Part shown: positions 8,204 through 16,409 of the stretch, one piece after another
Numbering within the stretch: position 1 is the stretch's first letter
Layout of the letters: the number at the start of each line of letters is the position of its first letter
Assembly (NCBI RefSeq): GCF_000308655.1
Contig: NZ_BAGC01000023.1
Coordinates: 1 to 64,000, forward strand
Source of the DNA: Nocardia niigatensis NBRC 100131
Lineage (GTDB): Bacteria; Actinomycetota; Actinomycetes; Mycobacteriales; Mycobacteriaceae
DNA: 64,000 nucleotides
Direction of reading: 5' to 3'
Position numbers and translations under genes: made by a program
Notes under the pieces: model-generated
What the model saw: only the letters and a program-made list of their open reading frames with translations
Database searches by the model: none
What the model was told of the DNA's origin: nothing

Positions 8204-8341
8204 ATGCGATCACTACTGGAGACCTCGACCGAGGGCAATGTTCGCTTCCATCAGCGGCCCGGATTCGAGGTGACCGCCGCTATCACGTTGTCCGGCAATG
8301 CCCTTCGGACCTGGTGTATGCGCGAGGACGCCCGAGTAGGC
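8204..8341 (+). pseudogene. Relic of a GNAT acetyltransferase C terminus
   Basis: One frame reads LLETSTEGNVRFHQRPGFEV then TAAITLSGNALRTWCMRE. This is the familiar end of a GNAT domain (LETST.xNxRFYxRxGFEV...RTWxMxR). Nothing upstream in any frame supplies the acetyl-CoA loop, so only the last quarter of a gene survives. It lies in a 470-bp stretch between the amidohydrolase start and the first small membrane gene; I see no intact gene there. Confidence 0.55.
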
Positions 8342-8419
8342 GGCGGGTCGAGCGTTCGTCCGGGTAGCGGTTGCGGGCCGGAGGCGTGACTCCCCGGGAA
8401 GCTGTGAACGTGGGAGCGG

Positions 8420-8563
8420 CTATTCCATGGTTTTGCCGATCAGGAACATCGTGCACACGATGCCCATCACCACGACCAGTCCGTAGTGGCCCGGCGATCG
8501 GGCGTAGTCGTAGGTGGAGGCGACACAGACGATCGTCATGATCAGGAAAAGAAGGCGCTTCAC
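8420..8563 (-). CDS. Small membrane protein, copy 1 (47 aa)
   Basis: The protein reads VKRLLFLIMTIVCVAS...YDYARSPGHYG...FLIGKTME, with two short hydrophobic helices around a central STYDYARSPGHYG turn. The GTG at 8563 follows GGGAGG at 5-nt spacing. A diverged copy lies about 620 bp to the right in the same orientation (positions 9043-9195). Conservation of length, the STY-Y-PGH core and the ending IGK-M between copies supports a real gene. I do not recognise a family. Confidence 0.65.
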   Translation of the reverse strand: MKRLLFLIMTIVCVASTYDYARSPGHYGLVVVMGIVCTMFLIGKTME

Positions 8564-8612
8564 CGTAGCCTCCCACAGGCTCGTTCCCAACCGTACGAGC
8601 GGTGGATTCCGT
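8420..8612 (-). repeat. Diverged direct repeat, left copy (small gene plus about 45 bp upstream)
   Basis: The gene and its upstream leader (CCACAGGCT...CAACCG...GGATTCCG) align with 9043-9235. This marks an old tandem duplication that now flanks the RibD-domain relic. Confidence 0.55.
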
Positions 8613-8785
8613 TGTGCCACAGCGTAATGGGTGAAGGGCAGCGCAGTGGCAGCGGCCCGGCGAACGGCCCTCGCCAGGTGCGTGCCGGCCGAAACGGGGC
8701 AGTGGCACCGATGAATTCGACGCGGCGGCCCTGTCCTATCGGTAACCGCGCGGCTCACCACCCTCACACGGCAAGGAACACACTG

Positions 8786-9042
8786 ATGCGCAAGATCACC
8801 GCAGGATCGTTCATCTCGCTCGACGGCATCGTCGCCGACCCGCAGGACTGGCACTTCCCCTACACCAACGCCGAGATGGGCGAGGCCGTCTCCGCGCTGG
8901 TCGCCACCCACCGCCGACACCCTGCTGTTCGGCCGGGTCACCTACGACAGCTTCGCGGGCGCGTGGCCCGAGCGGGAGGCCGCGGGTGGCGAAGACGCCG
9001 GCTTCGCGAAGACGCTCGGCGAGCTCCGCGAGATCGTGTTGG
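8786..9042 (+). pseudogene. Truncated, frameshifted RibD/dihydrofolate reductase-like gene
   Basis: From an ATG with AAGGA upstream the frame reads MRKITAGSFISLDGIVADPQ and DWHFPYTNAEMGEAVSALVA, the standard start of the RibD_C/DHFR-like family. At about 8910-8920 the match moves to another frame, which reads ADTLLFGRVTYDSFAGAWPE and later LGELREIVLAS. The similarity then stops at about 9042, exactly where the second small membrane gene ends on the other strand. The family is usually about 190 residues, so less than half remains. It is non-functional. Confidence 0.75.
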
Positions 9043-9195
9043 CTAGCCCATGGCCTTGCCGATGAAGAAGAGGGTCAGGACCGCGCCGAGGGCGATTGCC
9101 GCGCCGGAGTGGCCGGGGGCGAGGGCGTAGGTGTAGGTGGATGCGGCGAGGATGATCGCGGCGAGGATCAGTAGGCGCTTCGCTTTGGGCTCCAC
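9043..9195 (-). CDS. Small membrane protein, copy 2 (50 aa)
   Basis: This protein reads MEPKAKRLLILAAII...STYTYALAPGHSG...FFIGKAMG and is about half identical to the 47-residue protein encoded at 8420-8563. At the position of copy 1's GTG start this copy has GCG, so translation would begin at the in-frame GTG at 9195, four codons earlier; no strong ribosome binding site precedes it. It has two hydrophobic helices and a conserved STY-Y-APGH turn. Function unknown. Confidence 0.55.
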   Translation of the reverse strand: MEPKAKRLLILAAIILAASTYTYALAPGHSGAAIALGAVLTLFFIGKAMG

Positions 9196-9235
9196 AGGCT
9201 GGAATTCAACCGCAGGCGGGGCGGATTCCGCGGCG
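9043..9235 (-). repeat. Diverged direct repeat, right copy
   Basis: This aligns with 8420-8612 through the small gene and its leader (CCACAGGCT...CAACCG...GGATTCCG). Confidence 0.55.
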
Positions 9236-9248
9236 GCGCGCTGACCGG

Positions 9249-10328
9249 TTACCTGCCGAAGGATCCACCGGCCGAGCCGCTGGCGACCAGGCAGAGCGGA
9301 TTGTTGACCATGAGCATCTGCGCCGAGCCCGAGGACGAACCGGTGATGCCGGAGTCGATGGCGGGTGTGTTCGGCGGTGTGGCAGCGGGATCACCGGAAC
9401 CGCCGAGTCGCGCCGAGCGGCCGTCGGAGTTCGGATCCGCCGGTGCGCCCAGCAGGTCCAGTACCGTCGGGGTGATGTCGGCCAGGGTGTAGCCGTTGTT
9501 CTGCGCGCCCGCGGCGAAGTCCGGTCCGCGCGCGATCATGAAACTCGCTGTCTCGTAGGCGCTCTGGCCACCGTGGCCGCCCTCGGGCTTGTGCCCGTGG
9601 TCCGTGGTCACCAGGATCGTCCAGCGCTCGCCGGCGTGCGTACGGGCGCGATCGTCGACCGCCTTGGTGATCTTGCCGACCAGCGTGTCCACCCGGCCGA
9701 TGGCATCCCGGTACGCCTGCGGCCAGATGCCACGCAGGGTGTGGCCGACGATATCGACCTGATCGAGGTGGGTGAACACGAAATCCGCGCCGTCGTCGGT
9801 GATGGCGGACACCACCTGCGCCGCGGCGTTCGAATCCGCGGTCGTCTCACAGACTCCCGCGCCGGTGGGATCGACCTGCGTCACGGATACCTTGTCCGCC
9901 GCGGGATTTCCGGTCCGGGCGATCATGCCGATCTTGTCCCAGGTGCCCAGCGACGCGGTGGCCAGGCTCGGCTTCGCACGCTCCAGCTGCGTGAACACCG
10001 TCGGATACTGTGCGAAAGGCGCAGGGGTGCAGGTGGAGTCATTGTCCTTGATGCCGTGCTTGGTATCCCACACCCCGGTCAGGGCCGTCGCCCAGGAGAC
10101 GCACGACATGGTGGTGTGCGGGGCGATGGAGGTCCGCGCCAGGGTGCCCTGGGCCGCGAGCAGGCCCAGGTTCGGGGCATTGGCCGCCTGCACCTCGCTC
10201 CACAGCGTGCCGTCGATGCCGATCACCACGACCTTGTTCACCGCGGGTGCGGCCGTTGCCGGGGCGGCCGTGGCCAGCGGGAGTGCGGCCAGCGCGGCGG
10301 CGGCCACCAGTGCACGAGTACGAGACAT
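9249..10328 (-). CDS. Secreted alkaline phosphatase-superfamily phosphodiesterase
   Basis: This 359-residue protein begins with a signal peptide (RTRALVAAAALAALPLATAA) with likely cleavage after PATAAP. The metal-binding set of the nucleotide pyrophosphatase/phosphodiesterase group is present: VVIGIDGTLW for the first Asp, APHTTMSCVSWATALTG for the nucleophilic Thr region, THLDQVDIVGHT, and VTTDHGHKPEGGHGG. It probably acts outside the cell on a phosphodiester or phosphoester. The ATG at 10328 is chosen because it starts the signal peptide; the upstream extension is not signal-like. Confidence 0.85.
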   Translation of the reverse strand: MSRTRALVAAAALAALPLATAAPATAAPAVNKVVVIGIDGTLWSEVQAANAPNLGLLAAQGTLARTSIAPHTTMSCVSWATALTGVWDTKHGIKDNDSTCTPAPFAQYPTVFTQLERAKPSLATASLGTWDKIGMIARTGNPAADKVSVTQVDPTGAGVCETTADSNAAAQVVSAITDDGADFVFTHLDQVDIVGHTLRGIWPQAYRDAIGRVDTLVGKITKAVDDRARTHAGERWTILVTTDHGHKPEGGHGGQSAYETASFMIARGPDFAAGAQNNGYTLADITPTVLDLLGAPADPNSDGRSARLGGSGDPAATPPNTPAIDSGITGSSSGSAQMLMVNNPLCLVASGSAGGSFGR

Positions 10329-10424
10329 GCGCGGCAACCTAGCCGGGGTTCGGCACTTTCGCGGCAAATTCGGACAATTGACCAGAACTATCCCGCTGAG
10401 TGAAACGTCGGCGGGTCGCATCCC

Positions 10425-11096
10425 CTAGCCGGACCGGGGGTGCGAGCGTGTCTGCCGGCGGCGGGCCCGCTCCTTCTCGATGGCATCGAAGCGCAACTGC
10501 AGGCCGTCGGTGAAGGCCGACAGCGCCAATTCGAAACTCTCGGAGTCGATCTCGTCGGCCTTGGCGCGCAGCAGGTGCGCCTGCTCCAGATGCGGGTAGC
10601 GGTCGCGGTAGACCTGGACATCGTCGACGAACCCGCGCGAGAACGAACCCATGGTGGCGCCCATGACCAGGTAGCGGGTGGCCGCACCGATCATGGTGGC
10701 GTCGCGCGGCGGCCAGCCGGCGGACACCAGCCCGCCGTGCACGGCGTCGGCGGCGCGCAGATTCTCCTCGCGGGTGCCGGGACCGGCGGCCAGGTAGGCG
10801 ACGAAATTGGGGTGGCGGACCAGGGCGTCCCGGTAGGAGTGCGCCCATGAGGTGAGCCCGACCCGCCAGCCCTGGCTGAAGGCGGAGGCGTCCACCCGCG
10901 CCATGAGGCCGCCCGCGATGTCGTCGAGGACGGCGTCCTTGGTGGGGTAGTGGGTGTAGAGGGACGCCGCCTGCACGCCCAGCTCGGCGGCGAGCTTGCG
11001 CATGGACAGTTCGGCGAGTCCGTCGCGGTCGATCAGGGTCAGGGCCGCGTCGCGAATCCGTTCGCGGCTCAGCAGCGGCACCTTCGGCCTGGCCAT
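10425..11096 (-). CDS. TetR-family regulator of the adjacent fatty-acid operon
   Basis: This 223-residue protein has a TetR HTH at the N terminus (RIRDAALTLIDRDGLAELSM then RKLAAELGVQAASLYTHYPT) and a helical C-terminal domain of the TetR_C type. The ATG at 11096 follows AAGGAGG at 8 nt; the GTG three codons earlier overlaps that site and is rejected. It is divergent from an acyl-CoA dehydrogenase operon, with two dyads in the 143-bp gap, so it most likely represses that operon and responds to an acyl-CoA or related ligand. The ligand is an inference from context. Confidence 0.85.
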   Translation of the reverse strand: MARPKVPLLSRERIRDAALTLIDRDGLAELSMRKLAAELGVQAASLYTHYPTKDAVLDDIAGGLMARVDASAFSQGWRVGLTSWAHSYRDALVRHPNFVAYLAAGPGTREENLRAADAVHGGLVSAGWPPRDATMIGAATRYLVMGATMGSFSRGFVDDVQVYRDRYPHLEQAHLLRAKADEIDSESFELALSAFTDGLQLRFDAIEKERARRRQTRSHPRSG

Positions 11097-11173
11097 CCGG
11101 CTCACCTCCTTCGGCGGAAGACCCCGGTGATCCCCCGAGCGGACGTCGAATTTATCACCCGGTCCTTGATTAA

Positions 11174-11226
11174 CCGAACACTGTTAGGATAACTTCGAGT
11201 CATAAACCTAACAACGTTTGGTTAGG
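11174..11226. promoter_or_regulatory. Two candidate TetR operators upstream of the acyl-CoA dehydrogenase operon
   Basis: CCGAAC-N3-GTTAGG (11174-11188) and CCTAAC-N8-GTTAGG (11207-11226) share the half-site GTTAGG. The second touches the ribosome binding site AGGAG of the first structural gene. The spacers differ, so one may be the true site and the other a partial. Confidence 0.45.
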
Positions 11227-11239
11227 AGCTATCACCACC

Positions 11240-12391
11240 ATGGACTTCGAACTCGGCGAGTCGCAGCGCGAACTGCGCGATCTGGCCCGCGCCTGGGTCG
11301 ACAAAGAGGTCGTCCCGTATGCCGCCGCCTGGGATCGCGCCGAGGCCGTCGACACCGCGATCGTCGGCAAGCTCGGCGAGATGGGCTTCCTCGGCATCGA
11401 GATTCCGGAGGAGTACGGCGGCTCCGGCGGCACCGCCCTGGACTATTGCCTGCTGCTCGAGGAGCTCGGCCGCGGCGACAGCTCGGTGCGCGGCATCGTG
11501 TCCGTCTCGCTCGGCCTGGTCGCCAAGTCGATCAAGACCTACGGCACCGAGGCGCAACAGCGGGAGTGGCTGCCACGCCTGACCGCTGGGCAGTCCCTGG
11601 GCTGCTTCGGCCTCACCGAACCCGGCACCGGCTCCGATGCGGGCAGCCTCACCACCAAAGCCGTTGCCGACGGCGAGGATTGGCTGCTGTCCGGCACCAA
11701 GATGTTCATCACCAACGGCACCTGGGCCGACGTCGCCCTCGTCTTCGCCCGCACCGGCGGCCCCGGCCCCAAGGGCGTCACCGCTTTCCTGGTGCCCACC
11801 GACGCGCCCGGCTTCACGCGCACCGAGATCAAGGGCAAGCTCGGCCTGCGCGGCCAGGCCACCGCCGAACTGGTCCTCGATCAGGTGCGGGTGCCCGACG
11901 CCAACCGGCTCGGTGAACCGGGCCACGGCTTCAAGATCGCCATGGCCGCCCTGGACAAGGGCCGCATGGGTGTGGCCGCCGGGTGTGTCGGCGTCGCGCG
12001 CGGCTGCCTGGAGGCCGCGGTGAAATACGCTCAGCAGCGCGAGCAGTTCGGCAAGCCGATCGCCTCCTATCAGCTGGTCCAGGAACTCATCTCCGATATC
12101 GCCGTCGATGTCGAGGCGGCGCGGCTGCTCACCTGGCGGGTCGCCGACCTGGTCGGGAAGGGCAAGCCGTTCGGCACCGAGGCCTCGGTCGCCAAGCTGT
12201 TCGCCAGCGAGGCAGCGGTGAAGGCCGCCAACAATGCCATCCAGGTGTTCGGCGGATACGGCTACATCGACGAGTACCCGGTGTCGAAGTACCTGCGCGA
12301 CGCCCGCGTGCTCACCCTCTACGAGGGCACCAGCCAGATCCAGAAACTGCTCATCGGACGCGCCCTCACCGGCGTGAACGCCTTCCTCTGA
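11240..12391 (+). CDS. Acyl-CoA dehydrogenase (short-chain type)
   Basis: This full-length FAD enzyme has 383 residues. The signatures are GCFGLTEPGTGSDAGSL near residue 125, FITNG and QVFGGYGYIDEYPVSKYLRD near residue 335. The active-site segment LYEGTSQIQ keeps the Glu of short/medium-chain-type dehydrogenases. It catalyses the first step of acyl-CoA beta-oxidation, giving trans-2-enoyl-CoA. It is the first gene of a five-gene operon to 16347. AGGAG lies 11 nt before the ATG. Confidence 0.92.
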   Translation: MDFELGESQRELRDLARAWVDKEVVPYAAAWDRAEAVDTAIVGKLGEMGFLGIEIPEEYGGSGGTALDYCLLLEELGRGDSSVRGIVSVSLGLVAKSIKTYGTEAQQREWLPRLTAGQSLGCFGLTEPGTGSDAGSLTTKAVADGEDWLLSGTKMFITNGTWADVALVFARTGGPGPKGVTAFLVPTDAPGFTRTEIKGKLGLRGQATAELVLDQVRVPDANRLGEPGHGFKIAMAALDKGRMGVAAGCVGVARGCLEAAVKYAQQREQFGKPIASYQLVQELISDIAVDVEAARLLTWRVADLVGKGKPFGTEASVAKLFASEAAVKAANNAIQVFGGYGYIDEYPVSKYLRDARVLTLYEGTSQIQKLLIGRALTGVNAFL

Positions 12392-12420
12392 ACGCCATTA
12401 CCGGACAAGGAGATTCACTC

Positions 12421-13170
12421 ATGTCGAAAGTCGCAGTCGTGACCGGCGCCGCCCGCGGGATCGGCGCGGGCACCGCCGCCCGCCTGGCCGCCGACGGATT
12501 CGCCGTCGCCATCGTCGATCTCGACGAGGCCGCCTGCAAGGACGCCGTGGACGCCATCGTCGCCAAGGGCGGCACGGCCATCGCGGTGGGCTGCAATGTC
12601 ACCGACGAGGCGCAGGTCATCGCCGCGTTCGAACGCATTGCGGCGGAACTGGGTTCGGTGGACGTGCTGGTCAACAATGCCGGCGTGCTGCGCGACAACC
12701 TGCTGTTCAAGATGTCCGCGGACGACTGGGACATCGTCATGTCGGTACATCTGAAGGGCACCTTCCTGTGCTCGCGCGAGGCGCAGAAGTACATGGTGAA
12801 GCAGAAGTCCGGCAAGATCGTGAACACCTCCAGCGTGTCCGCGCTCGGCAGCCGCGGCCAGGCCAACTACTCGGCCGCCAAGATGGGCATCCAGGGCCTG
12901 ACCCGCACGCTCGCCATGGAATTGGGCCCGTTCGGCATCAATGTCAATGCCGTGGCGCCCGGCTTCATCGTCACCGAGATGACCGATGCCACCGCCGCCC
13001 GCGTCGGCGTCTCGCCGGAGGAGTTCCGCGCCGAGGCCGCCAAGATCACCCCGATGCGCCGCGTCGGCGAGCCCGCCGACATCGCCAACGTGGTGTCCTT
13101 CCTGGTCTCCGACGACGCTTCCTTCGTCACCGGCCAAACCATTTACGTCGACGGCGGACGCCGTCTCTGA
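12421..13170 (+). CDS. FabG-like 3-hydroxyacyl/3-oxoacyl SDR
   Basis: This 249-residue classical SDR has TGAARGIG near residue 10, NNAGVLRDN near residue 85, the catalytic Ser in NTSSVSA and YSAAKMG near residue 150, and a C-terminal TGQTIYVDGG. Sequence type matches FabG. In this operon of dehydrogenases, ligase and hydratase it most likely oxidises 3-hydroxyacyl-CoA. AAGGAG precedes the ATG. The gap from the previous gene is 29 bp. Direction of the reaction is inferred from context. Confidence 0.88.
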   Translation: MSKVAVVTGAARGIGAGTAARLAADGFAVAIVDLDEAACKDAVDAIVAKGGTAIAVGCNVTDEAQVIAAFERIAAELGSVDVLVNNAGVLRDNLLFKMSADDWDIVMSVHLKGTFLCSREAQKYMVKQKSGKIVNTSSVSALGSRGQANYSAAKMGIQGLTRTLAMELGPFGINVNAVAPGFIVTEMTDATAARVGVSPEEFRAEAAKITPMRRVGEPADIANVVSFLVSDDASFVTGQTIYVDGGRRL

Positions 13171-13193
13171 TCGCTCGGAAAGACAGTCGTTCA

Positions 13194-14351
13194 ATGCAGA
13201 GAACAGTTTTCGACAAGGATCACGACGCCTTCCGCGAGACCGTGCGCGCGTTCATCGAATCCGAGGTCGTCCCCGTCTACGAGGAGTGGTACGCCGCCGG
13301 AATCGCGCCGCGCGACTTCTATTACAAGCTCGGCGAACTCGGCGTCTTCGGTATCGAGGTGCCCGAGGAGTACGGCGGGGCGGGCATCGAGTCGTTCAAG
13401 TTCCAGGCCATCCTCATGGAGGAGTGCGCCCGCGCGGCGGTGTCGTTCGGCGGCTCCGGAGTGCACGTCGGGCTGTGCCTGCCCTACCTGAAGAACCTCG
13501 CCACCGAGGAGCAGAAGCAGCGCTGGCTGCCCGGCTTCGTCACCGGCGAGATCATGTTCGCCATCGCCATGACCGAGCCCGGGACCGGCTCCGACCTGGC
13601 CGGAATGCGCACCACCGCAAAGCTTTCCGCGGACGGCACGCACTATGTGCTGAACGGGTCCAAGACCTTCATCACCGGGGGCGTGCTCGCCGACCGCGTC
13701 ATCGTCTGCGCCCGTACCGCCGCGCCCGGCGAATCCGATCGCCGCCAAGGCATCTCGCTGTTCGTGGTCGACACCAAGTCCCCGGGCTACAGCGTCGGCC
13801 GCAAGCTGGACAAGCTGGGCCTCAAGGTCTCCGACACCGCCGAACTCAACTTCACCGACGTCGAGGTGCCGGTGGAGGATCTACTCGGCGAGGAGCACAA
13901 GGGCTTCTCCTACCTGGGCCAGAACCTGCCGCAGGAGCGCCTGTCCATCGCCGTCGGCGCCTACGCGCAGGCCAAGTCCGCGATCCGCTTCGCCAAGGAA
14001 TACACGCAGCAGCGCAACGTGTTCGGGCAGCCGGTCGCCAGCTTCCAGAACACCAAGTTCGAGCTTGCCGCCTGCCAGGCCGAGGTGGACGCCGCCGAGG
14101 CCGTGGTCGACCGCGGCCTAGAGGCCCTCGACGAAGGCACCCTCACCCCCGCCGACGCCGCCTCCGCCAAGCTGTTCTGCACCGAGGTCGCGCACCGGGT
14201 CATCGACCGCTGCCTGCAGCTGCACGGCGGTTACGGGTTCATCAACGAGTACCCGATCGCCCGCCTCTACGCCGACAACCGCGTCAACCGCATCTACGGC
14301 GGCACCAGCGAAGTGATGAAGATGATCATCGCCAAGGACATGGGGCTGTAG
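13194..14351 (+). CDS. Acyl-CoA dehydrogenase (LCAD-like type)
   Basis: This 385-residue enzyme has IAMTEPGTGSDLAGMRTTAK near residue 123, ITGGVLADRVIVCART, and QLHGGYGFINEYPIARLYAD near the end. The usual YEGTS segment reads IYGGTSEVMK, so the Glu at that place is missing. The segment LPQERLSIAVGA resembles long-chain dehydrogenases, where the catalytic Glu lies in an earlier helix. The paired dehydrogenases of this operon thus belong to different subfamilies and probably act on different substrates. Start at ATG 13194, 23 bp after the SDR stop. Confidence 0.9.
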   Translation: MQRTVFDKDHDAFRETVRAFIESEVVPVYEEWYAAGIAPRDFYYKLGELGVFGIEVPEEYGGAGIESFKFQAILMEECARAAVSFGGSGVHVGLCLPYLKNLATEEQKQRWLPGFVTGEIMFAIAMTEPGTGSDLAGMRTTAKLSADGTHYVLNGSKTFITGGVLADRVIVCARTAAPGESDRRQGISLFVVDTKSPGYSVGRKLDKLGLKVSDTAELNFTDVEVPVEDLLGEEHKGFSYLGQNLPQERLSIAVGAYAQAKSAIRFAKEYTQQRNVFGQPVASFQNTKFELAACQAEVDAAEAVVDRGLEALDEGTLTPADAASAKLFCTEVAHRVIDRCLQLHGGYGFINEYPIARLYADNRVNRIYGGTSEVMKMIIAKDMGL

Positions 14352-14394
14352 GGCGCGCCGCCCGGACAGCCGATCCGATCGAACCGAGGTCTCC

Positions 14395-15879
14395 ATGAAC
14401 GCGACTCTCTCCCTGGCCAGCATCCTCGCCGAACCGGCGTGGCGGCGACCCGACCACCTCGCCCTGATCGAAGGCGACCAGCGCATCACCTTCCGCGACC
14501 TGTGGTGGCAGGCCCGCGAACAGGCCGGTGCGCTCATCGAACTCGGGGTGCGGCCGGGCGACCGGGTCGCGCTCATGGGACCCAACACCGCTGACTTCCC
14601 GCGCGTGTACTTCGCCATCCTGGCGGCGGGCGCGACCGTGGTGCCGGTGCATCTGCTGCTCACCGCCGACGAGGCCGAATACGTGCTGCGCGACAGCGGA
14701 GCCACGGTCATGGTCTGCCACCCGATGGTCGAGGCCGTCGGCAAGGAGGCCGCGGCCCGCGCGGGCATCGACTGCGTCAACCCGAAAGAGCTGACCGGGC
14801 AGGCGATTCCGGCGTTCGTCGCCCGCAGCCCGCTCGACACCGCCGTCGTGTTCTACACCAGCGGCACCACCGGCCGTCCCAAGGGCGCCGAACTCAGCCA
14901 CCTCAATATGGTCATGTGCGCCACCGTGAACGCCTTCGACGCCAATGAGGTCGAGCGCGAGGACATCGCGCTCGGCGCGCTGCCGCTGTTCCACGTGTTC
15001 GGGCAGACGGTGTCGATGAACTCGCACTGGCGGCTCGGCGCGACCCTGGTGCTCATGCCGAGATTCGATGCGGCACAGGCCATCGAGCTCATGATGCGGG
15101 AGAACGTCAACACCTTCCACGGCGTGCCGACCATGTACCACGGCCTGCTCGAGGCCGCGCGGGACCGGACCGAACTGCCCGAGCTGCGGCTGTGCATCAG
15201 CGGCGGCGCGGCCATGCCGCCGGTCATCATCGAAGAGTTCGAGCGGGTGTACGGCGCGCACATCCTCGAGGGCTACGGCCTGTCCGAAACCTCGCCCACC
15301 GCAACGGTGAATCAGCCGCTGCTCGGCCCTGAGATCGGCACCGTCGGGCATCCCGTGTGGGGCGTCGACGTCGAGATCGCCGCCGCCGACGTGCGCGACC
15401 GCATCGACCTGCAGCCGGCCGGCACGATCGGCGAGGTCGTGGTGCGCGGCCACAACGTCTTCAGCGGCTACACCGGCAGGCCCGAGGCCACCGCGGAAGT
15501 CATGGTGGACGGCTGGTTCCGCACCGGCGACCTCGGCATCAAGGACGAACACGGCTACCTGCGCATCGTGGACCGGATCAAGGAGATGATCATCCGCGGC
15601 GGGTTCAACGTGTACCCGACCGAGGTGGAGGCCGCGCTGCTGCGGCACCCCGACATCGCGCAGGTCGCTGTCATCGGTGTGCCGGACGAGAACTACGGCG
15701 AGGAGATCCTCGCGGTGGTCGTGCCGTCCGGGCCGCTCACCGCCGACGAGGTCATCGACTACGCGAAAGCGCATGTGGCACGGTACAAGTACCCACGCCG
15801 CGTCGAATTCGTCACCGAACTGCCCATGGGACCCACCCACAAGATCCTCAAACGCGAACTCCAACAGCGATACGCCTAG
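14395..15879 (+). CDS. Long-chain-type fatty acid-CoA ligase (AMP-forming)
   Basis: This 494-residue member of the ANL superfamily has the P-loop FYTSGTTGRPKGAELSH near residue 152, LEGYGLSETSP near residue 295, GWFRTGDLGIKDEHGYLRIV with the Asp that binds AMP ribose, IKEMIIRGGFNVYP, and the catalytic Lys in THKILKREL at the C terminus. It activates a fatty or other carboxylic acid to its CoA thioester for the enzymes encoded next to it. Chain-length preference cannot be read from sequence. Confidence 0.92.
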   Translation: MNATLSLASILAEPAWRRPDHLALIEGDQRITFRDLWWQAREQAGALIELGVRPGDRVALMGPNTADFPRVYFAILAAGATVVPVHLLLTADEAEYVLRDSGATVMVCHPMVEAVGKEAAARAGIDCVNPKELTGQAIPAFVARSPLDTAVVFYTSGTTGRPKGAELSHLNMVMCATVNAFDANEVEREDIALGALPLFHVFGQTVSMNSHWRLGATLVLMPRFDAAQAIELMMRENVNTFHGVPTMYHGLLEAARDRTELPELRLCISGGAAMPPVIIEEFERVYGAHILEGYGLSETSPTATVNQPLLGPEIGTVGHPVWGVDVEIAAADVRDRIDLQPAGTIGEVVVRGHNVFSGYTGRPEATAEVMVDGWFRTGDLGIKDEHGYLRIVDRIKEMIIRGGFNVYPTEVEAALLRHPDIAQVAVIGVPDENYGEEILAVVVPSGPLTADEVIDYAKAHVARYKYPRRVEFVTELPMGPTHKILKRELQQRYA

Positions 15880-15894
15880 CCGGAGGAACCCAGC

Positions 15895-16347
15895 ATGATC
15901 GACTTCAGCGACTTCGACCAGTTGCGCGCCGCCGCCGGCACCGAACTCGGTGTCAGCGACTGGATCACCATCGACCAGCAGCGCATCGACACCTTCGCCG
16001 ACGCCACCGACGACCACCAGTGGATCCACGTCAACGCCGCCCGCGCCGCCGCGGGCCCCTACGGCCGCACCATCGCCCACGGCTTCCTCACCCTGTCGCT
16101 CATCGTCCCGATGACCGCCCAGGTCATGACCGTCAGCGCCGCCACCATGGCGATCAACTACGGCCTCAACAAGGTTCGCTTCCTCAACCCTGTCCTGGTC
16201 GACACCCGCATTCGCGGCCGCTCGACCCTCGACGCCGTCACCGACATCCCCGGCGGCGTCCAAGCCGTCCGCACGGTCACCGTCGACATCGAAGGCCAGG
16301 ACAAGCCCGCCTGCGTCGCCGAAAGCATCGCCCGCTATCTCGCCTGA
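15895..16347 (+). CDS. MaoC-family (R)-specific enoyl-CoA hydratase
   Basis: This 150-residue hot-dog protein has the hydratase-2 motif DATDDHQWIHVNAARAA near residue 40, containing the catalytic Asp and His, followed by GPYGRTIAHGFLTLSLI. It closely fits the HtdZ (Rv0130) type that hydrates trans-2-enoyl-CoA to (R)-3-hydroxyacyl-CoA. AGGAGG-like GGAGGAACC precedes the ATG, 15 bp after the ligase stop. It completes an operon with activation, dehydrogenation, hydration and 3-hydroxyacyl oxidation steps but no thiolase. Confidence 0.92.
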   Translation: MIDFSDFDQLRAAAGTELGVSDWITIDQQRIDTFADATDDHQWIHVNAARAAAGPYGRTIAHGFLTLSLIVPMTAQVMTVSAATMAINYGLNKVRFLNPVLVDTRIRGRSTLDAVTDIPGGVQAVRTVTVDIEGQDKPACVAESIARYLA

Positions 16348-16359
16348 GCCGCGGAACGC

Positions 16360-16394
16360 GAAGGCCCGCCGGTCGAATCGACCGGCGAGCCTTC
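16360..16394. terminator. Bidirectional terminator after the MaoC gene
   Basis: CGCCGGTCGA and TCGACCGGCG form a 10-bp core extended by GAAGGC/GCCTTC. It lies between the convergent MaoC and YdcF-like genes. Confidence 0.8.
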
Positions 16395-16409
16395 GGCATT
16401 CGGCCGCGG

